Source of the DNA: Juglans regia
Taxonomy: Eukaryota > Streptophyta > Magnoliopsida > Fagales > Juglandaceae
Reading direction: 5' to 3'
Length of the DNA stretch: 64,000 nt
NCBI RefSeq assembly: GCF_001411555.2
Contig: NC_049915.1
Span: 15,452,640 to 15,516,639, forward strand
Under the pieces are notes generated by a model. The model did not search any database. It was given only the letters and a program-made list of their open reading frames with translations, and had not been told where the DNA came from. The stretch's first letter is position 1, and each line of letters begins with the position of its first letter. Below, piece after piece: positions 52,140 to 62,400 of this stretch. A program made the position numbers and the translations under genes.

Positions 52140-52465
52140 GGATACTTGAGAAATGAGATAAAATGAGAAATTTATAAATAGTAGTAAGATTATTTGAGTT
52201 ATAATGTTTTATAGGATTTTGGAGATTGAGAGAGAAAAAATTGAATAAAAATATTATAAAGTTAAAATATTATTAAAATATAATTTTTTAATATAATTTT
52301 TATTTAAAAATTTAAAAAAGTTGAATTACTTTTTGTTTTTTTTTTGTTTGAAATTTTGAAAAAAGTGTAATAATTAATTTAAAAATATTTTATATTTAAA
52401 TAATATTTAATAAATAAATAAAATAAAATGAGATAAAAATTATTTCCAAACATTAAGTTATAAAA
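52140..52465. mobile_element. GAGATGAG-family MITE upstream of PP2C
   Basis: It starts ACTTGAGAAATGAGATAAAA and ends AAATGAGATAAAAATTATTTCC. The core TTGAATAAAAATATTATAAAG matches the 35.5-kb copy. Ends are imprecise. Confidence 0.55.
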
Positions 52466-52614
52466 TTTGTGATTTTATTTGGTTGGACAGAATTATTTTA
52501 TAGTAAAAATACTTTCAGTTAAACAAAATTTTTAATATGACGTCACATCGAGTACATGAATTTATAAGTTTCCTTTATATATTTTGTGGAAGAAGATAAA
52601 TTTCTCGTACTGAT

Positions 52615-53320
52615 TCTTAGGGATGTAAATTCAAACCAAAAAATTAGAAAATCGGACCGGACCGAACCAGTTTTACCGGTTTTGAACCGGTCCGGTCCGG
52701 AATCGATTTTTAAAACATAAAAACTGGTCGGTTCCGGTCCGGTTCCAGTTCCGGGATTTTTTGGACCGGACCGGACCGGTTGATTAAAAAAAATAAAAAA
52801 TAATATTTTTATATATAAGTTTTATACAAAATATTTTATATATATTAAATATTAATATATAAGTTTTATATATAATGTATAATTATAAATTTTTATGTGA
52901 AATTTTATATATAACATATATATTCATATATGAAATAATTTCTTATTATAATTTATAAATTATTACATAAAATGTTAATACTAAATCTCTAAAAGTTTAT
53001 AACTAATATTAATATATAACTTATAACTATACTAATAGTCTAATATTAATACTATTATATAGTCTAATATATTAATAAAGTATAAAAAAGTTTTTTTTAA
53101 ATCAATTTTTTTTTATAAATAAATTTTTAATAACAAATTGTGAAATTTACATTTTAAAAAAATCGAAAAACCGGATCAAAAATCGGTAAAATCGAAAGTA
53201 TCGATTTAAGAGAGTAACCGGTGCGTAATCAATTTTAAAAAATATAAAATCGATACATTCCGATTCGATTTTAAATTTTATCTAAAATCGGAACGGATCG
53301 GTTCTGCGTAGAATCAGGAG
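52615..53320. repeat. AT-rich element with CCGGACCGG-rich ends, next to the PP2C promoter
   Basis: The left ~150 bp is dense in (A)CCGG(A/T)CCGG words on both strands; the right end repeats the theme in weaker form (AAAATCGGAACGGATCGG). An AT-rich 400-bp centre lies between. It looks like a palindromic non-autonomous DNA element. It ends about 125 bp before the PP2C start codon, so it forms part of the gene's proximal promoter. Superfamily is not established. Confidence 0.5.
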
Positions 53321-53445
53321 GTGGGGTCTGTCCCCTTGGCATCATCGCACGAAGAATTGAACTTGAATTGTTTACATGTTTCCATTTTTCCTCCGCAGCC
53401 AATCCAACTCAAATTGTTTTGATTTTCGTTTACTTTTTAGCTAAA

Positions 53446-56400
53446 ATGAGTGAAGGCACCCATTCGGCCCCTCGCAGTGAGGCGAACTTCAGCCCTAACC
53501 CTAACAACAAGCGCGGAAGCGATTCCGAGGATCTTTCCGATGGCGGGGGCGTTGTCAAGAAGCCGAAAACCGACGCTTTTTTCGAGATCGAAGCGGATGC
53601 CGCGGAGGATAAGGGGTCCAGGCACACCATGGAAGATGCGTGGGTTGTGCTCTTGGACGCCACCGCCGGTTCTCCTGGAAAATTGAGGTCTTTCATTTTA
53701 TTTCGTATGCTGTATTGATTTTCTTTCCGTAAGCACTCTCGTGCATTTCATTATTTTGCAAAACCTGGGCTTTATTGTTACGGAACTTGTTTTTAGTTGC
53801 GGGTAATTGGTATAATTTTAATCTTTGTTGCTCTTGGCAATTTACATTTGCTCCTCTTTGAGCAATTATGGTGTTTGGAAAGAAATTTATTAGTTATGTT
53901 ATTGGTTTGTCTTTTCCTTGTTAGGTGTGCTCATTTTGCAATCTATGATGGACATGGCGGTCGGTTAGCTGCAGAGTACGCTCAAAAGCATTTACATGCA
54001 AATGTCCTTTCGGCTGGCTTACCACGTGAGTTGGTGTGTTAGCTTGGTCTAATTCCATACATTTCGTTTAGTGAGGCACTTTTTTTGTTTTTTTGATAAG
54101 TAAGAATCTTTATTAAATAGAATGAAAGAGGCAATGTCCAAGTACACAAGAAGTATACAAAGTGAGATACCTAATTACATTCTAGTAAGCTGGAAAGAAG
54201 ATAGAAACTCGTGAACATTCCCACCCTTCAATACAATAGCAGAAAACCACTGTAAAAGAGATAATACAAATAAATTCCAGATTTTCCCCATTGCACGCTC
54301 TTTGTTTTTAAAGCACCTATCATTCATTTCCGACCATAAACACCACATTAAGTATGAAGGTATCATTCGCCACACTGTTGCCTGTTGAGTGCTATTATGC
54401 CTCCTGTTCCAGCACGGTAGTAGTTCCACCACACTCTTAGGCATTATCCAACTCAGCCCGGCTCCTCACAATGTAAAGGCAAATGATCTTTCGATTCCCC
54501 ATTCCTTTTACACGTAGCACCACTCCATGACCACCATGCCGCGCTTCCTTAGATTTTCAACCATCAAAATCTTCTCAAGTGCAGCTGTCCAAATAGAAAA
54601 CGCAACTTTAGACAGCACTAAAACCTTCCAAATGCTCTTCCACGGAAAGAATGTGGACTGTTGGACTGTCAAAGCCTTGTAAAAAGATTTAACAGTAAAC
54701 TTTTTTCTCCCCGTGTGAATCTACAACATATGGTCATCCCCATTGTCTCCTAACTTTGCTGAATACAAGTAACTATAAAATCTGCCAGCTATTCAAGTTC
54801 CCAATCTTGAGCATTTCTAGTAAAAGTGACATTCCAAGTTACCGTCCCATTTGCACGACACAACAATTCTGAAATTGCAGCTTGCTGATTTCCAACCAAG
54901 TTAAATACAACTGGAAAAACAATGGAAAGAGGGCTCTCCCCACTCCAAACATCGAACCAAAAGCGGATTCTTGCTCTATCATCCACCTCAAACTTAATAT
55001 GTTTTTCAAAAGTGTTCCACCATTTTCTAATAAATTTCCATAGGCTTACTCCATAAGACCCCATACCCTCCTTAGAACACCATCCCCCCACGCACTACCA
55101 TACTTGTGATCAATAACCTCTCTCCATAACGCGTTCCCTTCCATTTGGTACCTTCACAACCACTTTCCTAATAGTGCATTGTTAAGAACACACAAATTTC
55201 GCACCCCTAAACCACCATTCGCAATCGGACAGCTCACCCTGTGCCAATTCACAAGGTGAAATTTAATTCCCTCCCCGATGCCACCCCACAAGAAAGTTCT
55301 AAACAAATTTTCTGTCCGGTTTGCCACACTCACCGGTAATGGGAAGAGAGAAAGATAGTAAGTGAGAAGATTGAAGAGGGTGCTTTTGATAAGTGTTAAT
55401 CTCCCTTCTTTCGATAGACATAACCGCTTCCACCCCGATAATCTTTTCTCTATCTTCTCTACTATACCATCCCAAATATTATTTGCTTTGAATGACGCCC
55501 CCAAGGGAAGTTCAAGATATTTCAAAGGAAGAGAGACAATTTTACAACCCAACAACTCTGCTAGAGAAGCAATATTACTCACATCCCCCACCAGAACCAA
55601 CTCTGACTTCACCAAGTTCACCTTGAATCCCGAAACAATTTCAAAGCACAACAAAACTGCCCTTAGAGCTTGAATTTGATCACTAACAGCACCACAAAAA
55701 ATGAGTGTGTCATATGCGAATAGTAAGTGAGAAATGGAACTGCCACCATTACTCTTGTTGCCCACCGAAAAACCAGCAAGAAATTCCCCCCTTCCGGCAA
55801 TCTCCACCATGCGACTCAATGCCTCCATTACTATAACAAAAAGGAAAGGGGATAACGGATCCCCTTGTCTCAAACTCCTCGAAGTCGGAAAAAATCACAA
55901 GATTTTCCATTTACTAAAACCGAAAACCGAGCGGTCGAAACACAATGTTTAACCCATTCACACCACCTATCCCCAAAACCAAATCTTCTTCGCATATAAA
56001 AAAGAAAGTCTCAACACACATGATCATAAGTCTTTTCCATGTCTAACTTGCAAAGTACCCCTGGATGCCTTCTCTTAACCGGCTGTCCAAACACTCATTT
56101 GCTATCAGAACTGAATCCAAAATTTGCCGACCCCGAATGAAAGCATTTTGAGGTTTGGAAATGAGTTTGTCCATCACCAAACTCATACGATTAGCTAACA
56201 CCTTTGATATGATTTTATAGATTCCACCTACCAAACTAATAGGTTGGAAGTCTTTCAATTCATAGGCACCAACTATCTTCGGGATAAGTGCAATGAAAGT
56301 AGCATTTAATGACTTCTTAAACTTAAGACTAGAATGAAAAGTATGGAAAATCTGCATCACTTCCTCCTTCACTGTATTTTAACACTCTTGAAAGAAGGCC

Positions 56401-59400
56401 ATAGAAAAACCATCCCGGCTTGGGGCTTTATCTTTGCACATACCTCTCACCACTAGATGCACCTCCTCTTCATCAAACGGCCTCTCCAACCAACTTGCTA
56501 CATCCGAATCCAGCTGGCCAAAAATTAAACCATCAAGTTTGGGGCTCTATTATACTTGTTCAGCAAGGAGATCCTCATAATACTGCACAATATGATCTTG
56601 GATCTTTTCAGGAGAATGTAACACATTTGAGCCAGAATGGAGGACTTCAATAGCATGGTTGCGCCTATGAGAATTAGCCACCTTGTGAAAGAACTTAATG
56701 CATTTATCCTTGATTTTTTCCTTCAAGATATTTCTTCCATCAACAAAACTTTCTCAATTTTGGTCACCACCACATTCTTCCTTAACAAAGAATCCTCATT
56801 AACGTCCCCTTCCTCCAATGCTTGCAACTCATCCCAAAGAATATTTTTCTGCAGTTCCCTGTATCTAAATGCTTCTTCATTCCACTTCTTTAAATCAAAC
56901 TTTTTGATAAGTAATAAGATATTTTATTTATCAAAGAGTAGGCATAGCCCAGGTACACTGGAAGTATACATGTGAGTACACCTATTTAGGAACTAAAAAT
57001 AGTTACAAGTAAGTCATGGAAGCTGAGACCATGCATATCTAAAGCATTGGCCCACATAAATAAAGTCTTCCACATAAAAATTCTAAACTCTTCTAAGGAA
57101 CGTTCATGATCCTCAAAAAGGCTATCATTTCTTTCACTCCAAATGCACCAAAGAATACATAAAGGAGCCATCTTCCACACTGCTGCTATCTCTGGTGTCC
57201 CAATAATCCCTCTCCAACTTGCAAGTAGTTCCACCACTCTTCCCGGCATTACCCATGCAATTCCCATTTTACTAAAGAAATAATTCCAAATTTCTCTTGT
57301 AAGAGTAGATGGTCCACCGATTCGCCACTATTTCTACACATACAACACCAATCTGTGATAATTAAACCACGTCTTCTAAGATCATCAATAGTCAGAATCT
57401 TCCCTAATGCTGCTGTCCAGACAAAGAAAGCCACCTTAGTAGGTGCCTTAGTCCTCCAAATGTTCTTCCAAGGAAAATTCTGCCTCTGTTGAATGGTAGT
57501 TGATTCATAGTAGGAGCGTACAGAAAAAATACCTTTCCTAGAATGTCTCCATACCATTTCATCTTCATTTGTGACAGCAATATCAGCAGAATACAACAAG
57601 TTAAGAAACTCCACCAGCTCCGCCACTTCCCAATCATGTGTATCACGAGTAAGGTTAATGTTCCATTCTTGTAAGCCATTAGAAATAACCCTCAAGTCAG
57701 CCACCATAGCATCTTTGTCCCGAGTAATTCTGAATATAGGGGGATAAGCCTCCTTCAACGCCATGTCTCCCATCCCCGCCACTATGAAGTTAGGGGTACC
57801 ATCAAAATAATAATCATCCCACCAAGCCCTTACCTTCTCCACAAATCACAACTTCGAGCCACATATTCTCAAATTTGAAAGAACGCCTACTCCCATGAAT
57901 GCCACCACAATCAAGTAAAATTGGAAAATGATTAGAACATACATGTGGCAACCTTTTCTGACATAGATCCGGAAAGTGCATCTCCCAAGAAGAAGAGACT
58001 AATCCAACCTTGACCACCCTTGACTGTTAGACCAAGTATAGCCCCCCACCAAAGGAAGATCCACAAGATTCAAATAAAAAATCAGGTCTAAAAAGTCTTC
58101 CATTGCTCCTGTCGACATGGATGCCCCTGCCTTCTCACTAGGGAACCAAACAATGTTAAAATCTCCACAAAAAACCCAAGTTAAATCCCATAAAGAATAC
58201 AAACCCGCCAATTCCTCCCATAAAAAGCTTATATCCCTATCCACATTGGGCCCATACATGCCTGTAAAAGCCCACCTCCACCCATCCTCAATATTCTTAA
58301 AAGTTATAGCCATTGAAAAAATCCAGATACAATCCTCTACCATCTCCACCACTCTCTTATCCCACATCACCAACACACCTCCCGAAGCTCCCAATGAAAC
58401 TAAATAACACCACCCCACAAAGGAGCAACCCCACAAACTACGAATTATGTTTCTGTCAATACCACTCAACTTAGTCTCTTGTAAGCAAACAATGTCAATT
58501 TTCCAGCTGCGGAGAAGGGATCTAATGTGAAGATGTTTATTCACGTCATTAATCCCCCTTACATTCCAAGAAAGGATTTTAGACTTCATTAGAATGCCAT
58601 GTCCCCCTCCCCTTCAACCTCTCCCTCCCCACACTTCCCTCCTTATTATTGTAGTTAACAGAACTTTTTAGGCGTTTCAACTCCTTGTCCCGTTTCACTG
58701 CTGATTTCAGGGCTGTAGAACTCTCTGCCTCTATCGCAATCAGAAGGGCTTTAAACTGATCTTCAAACCCAACACACGATATCCCCACACACTCTTGAAC
58801 TTCCTCTACTTTTTTTAACACCCAGTTCAGTGGTAAACTGTACACTGAATTTGGAGAGATAGTACATAACGGGATAGGGCTATCCAGCTCATCCTTTTCA
58901 CCCTTTGCCACGTTGATCATGGTATCTTTAAGGTGATCCATTAACTCAGCCTCCTTCAACACCTCTGATGATAACCTAGTACCCCTATCGAGCCCCCTCC
59001 CTTCTCTTAACTCTCCTTCCTCTAATACATCCATAAAAACCACTTCTTTTTCAGTCTCCCATGCCTCCAAAACCCCCTCTACCACTTCCAGCTCCAGAAC
59101 CATCACCTGAGTCATGCCTGAAGAGTCACCGGTGACCGACCGCGAGGTCTGTGCAATCATTGACTGCCCCGACGAGAAAGTGGTCTCAACAGCTGGATCC
59201 ACGGCCTTCTCCACTGGAACTTCATACCCCAGTGGATAGGACTTCTGCGTTGACGTCAATGATGCACCGGTGACCATCGTTGCATCTTTTTGTGTAGTTC
59301 CCAATGGCTGGAGAGTAGTTATGCCGTCGGGATTATGCCGAGAGGTATTGCCAAGCTCTGTTGATGGCATCGTCGGCGATGTGGCCACTGCCAATGGTTC

Positions 59401-62400
59401 AATAGCTTGTAGCGAGGCCGCCTGAGTCCTTGTCGGCGACGATGGCCTGGGCCCACTAACCGATGGGCCAGCTACAGCTTGCGACCTCCTTCTCCAGCTG
59501 CAACCTTGCTCGTGGGCAGGGGCCCAAAGCCTTACCCTTCCCCTTCGGTTGAGTGAGGTCCAACGCCTCTTTAGTGGGCCCTTTGGGCTTGCCCTAGCCC
59601 AGGCCACTCAAGTCCCTTACGCCTTCAACCAATGGCCCGGAACCCAGGTTCAAGCCCAAGCCCCCCCTCCCTGCCCCAAAACGCACCGCTTCAGCCAGAT
59701 TAATTTATTAGTCAGCTCTCCCAACTGACTTTCCATTTCAGATAGAGCAACCAACACTTTTTCCTTAGTCGAGCCAACAAACTCTCTGCCTCCACCTTCA
59801 CGACATTGAGCACCTTCCGAAAAGGTGGCACCACCTGACCTGGGCAGTTTTGCCATCTCTGCCCTTTTCACGTCTCGAGGCCTCTCTAGCCAACCTTGGA
59901 GTGCCTCCCTGTACGACGGAGGATTCAAACCATGGGACGACATCGCTGATATCGCAGGTAATGGCAACCTATTAGGGCCACCATTTCTGCCAACTTCCTA
60001 CAACGCCACCATTAAATTCCTCCAACCCACTCCATTCCTATCTTTTGGAATGAAGAGGAAGCCTCGACGCTACCCCCCCTCGCCCGTACTCCACCAAAGC
60101 CATGTATGATGCCGTGTGATGTAACCCCTGTTCCCATCCCTGTGAGCAGAGTAAAACCCCTTGCCCGTTGCCTTCAAACTCCCTTCCAGGGCTCTAGAAA
60201 ACCATCAAGCTGTCTCTAGCCCCACTCATATTTTTTACCACCTTCCATCATTTCTCACTCAAGAACACATAACGTCCGTCCCTTCTCACCTCAAACAACA
60301 TAGACTCAATTACTACACGTTTTGTGGAATGCATTTCTAGTGACTAGATTAAAAACCACCGTTAAAAAACCGTTACCTCCATTGGAAACGAAAGAGAGAA
60401 GAAGTGTATGGACAGAGAGAGTCCTGCCTAAATATTGAGATCTTCAAGGGACACTTGGACTTGCTTCACAAGATATCATGGTATTGTCTGCAAATAGTGA
60501 GGCACTTAGTGTACTGTAGATAGACATTATTAACTGTTCCTGTTTATTTGAATTCATCGACTCATTGCGAATGGCTACTTCTACTACTGTGCTGATGCTG
60601 AAAATGTGGCTTTTATATTCTCTGACGTTTGATATGAAAAATCTTAATATGCACTTTTGTATCACCGTATTAGGCTCACATGCTTGTATCAATATTTTTC
60701 TCTGTCCTCCTTATTTTCTCTCCGTACACTTTTTCTGTTTTCTTCGTCTATTTGGTTGGTGATGCTGTAATGGGAGGTTGAGTGAGGGATGATTGCAAGT
60801 ATGAATATGAATACAAGCATGTTGAATGCTATCATTATTGATCGTAAATTTCTTGAGGTAGTTAGAACTGGGTGATAGGTAAACATCACAAAAAGGGGGT
60901 GGAAGTTGGTGAGGAGTCTTCAGTTAGAGCTAGCCTCAGCAAGGTGGTTTACTAAAGCTCTGGAGGACTGGCTGAAGGTGGGAGGAAGGGAGTTTTATTC
61001 CGCACATAGAAAAGGAGATAGGGGCTTCATAGCCCAGAGATGCTCAAACTCCCAAGGGGTCTTCATGTCGTTGGTGGAATTCAAACTTGGGGGGGGGGGG
61101 AGGAGAGGAGAAATAGCATTCTTATTCTTGAAGGGAGAGATGGAAGGGGGTGGAGAAATCTGGTGGAGGTCTTGAGGGAGGCAGGAAGAGAAATATGTGT
61201 AGCTGGGCAGACACCTCCAATGGTGGTAGCGATGTCGGTAGCTTAACCCACAAAATCGTACATGGAGGCGCTGCAGAAACCCTGTGCTTGAGGTCCTGCT
61301 AGCATGAGACGTGTTGTCGTTGCAAATGCAGAGGAGAAGTGTAAGGGGGTGGTGGCAGTGACAAGGATGATGGTGGCCTTAATAAGGAAAACCTGCTGAG
61401 GGCCCTGCCAGTGATGCAAAATCAGTTGAATGAGATGCAAACTAATCTAGTTGGTTTGATACGGGTGGTAGAGGAAGATAAAGGTGAAGAGGTGATATGG
61501 TGCGTGTCTAAGGATTTTCAGAAGGGATCGAAACGGTGTGTAGAGGGTGTATACGAGGATGTGGGCTTGGGCCATGGGCTTGCTGAAGGCTGGGTTGGAG
61601 GTTTGGGCTTGAGACAGGAGACTGGGCCTATGAGAGGGCTGGGCTTGGGGAAAGGCCCGCTATGGGTATGGAGGCCTGTGAGTCGAAATCCGTGTATCGG
61701 GGTCACGGGAGGGGCTAGCACGACAGCGCTAGAACCTGTGCTGATGGCGCCACCATTGGCACAGAAAATGTCGCTAGTCCTTGGCGAGTCTTCTGGTGGT
61801 GCGACGGAGTCGGTGCTGTCGTCGAAGAGGGAGGAGGGCGTCCTCGATAGGGACTTTAATGCTGATGGTCGTGCCGTGCTTGAGGAGGCTGATTTCGAGG
61901 TGGGGGAAATTGTGGGGAATGATGAAGGAGATGAAGGGGTTTTGGGAGCCATGCCATTGGAGGGAGAGGTGCCATTGGTTCTAGACATGCTGGAGTGTTC
62001 TGGGTTGCAACAGAGTGTGTTGTTGGGTGGTAGGTTGCAGGTTGCCACAGAACCTGCCGATGGAGGGAGGGAAGCCACTGTTTGAGGAAAACTTGAAGGT
62101 TCTGGAGAGGGGGAAGGAGGTGGAGATGGGGGAGGTGGAAGGGGACGGTGCACTGGTTCTTTTCAACCCATCTATAGTAGAGGCGGAGTCCAAAGGGGAG
62201 GATCCTTCACCAATACGTATTATGCCACCTCTACCTACTGACTGGGTATTAAAAAAGGTGGAGGAACTGTAGAGTGTGGTGGGGATTTCGTGTGAAGGAT
62301 ATGCTGACCAGTTTAGGGCCCTGTTAATAGCCATAGAGGCAGGTCATCTACAATAAAGGGAGGGCTGAATTTCTTGATAAATGAAGCCCAAAATTCTGAT

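Larger units (their letters stand above)
54082..60494 (-). mobile_element. Near-full-length LINE in PP2C intron 2
   Basis: A 13-bp duplication TAGTGAGGCACTT flanks it (54069-54081 and 60495-60507), with the 3' tail at the low-coordinate end (TTTTTGATAAGTAAG on +). On the minus strand it runs ORF1 (60.25-58.58 kb), endonuclease (58.59-57.78), then, after a nested younger LINE fragment (57.77-56.91), the linker, reverse transcriptase and C-terminal domain (56.90-54.18). Frameshifts and a mutated catalytic FAYD make it inactive. It is in antisense orientation to the host gene. Confidence 0.85.

Noticed and set aside
53368..53445. N-terminal extension of PP2C (26 codons upstream in frame)
   Set aside because: It begins with TTG rather than ATG; the first in-frame ATG is 53446, which gives the expected start.
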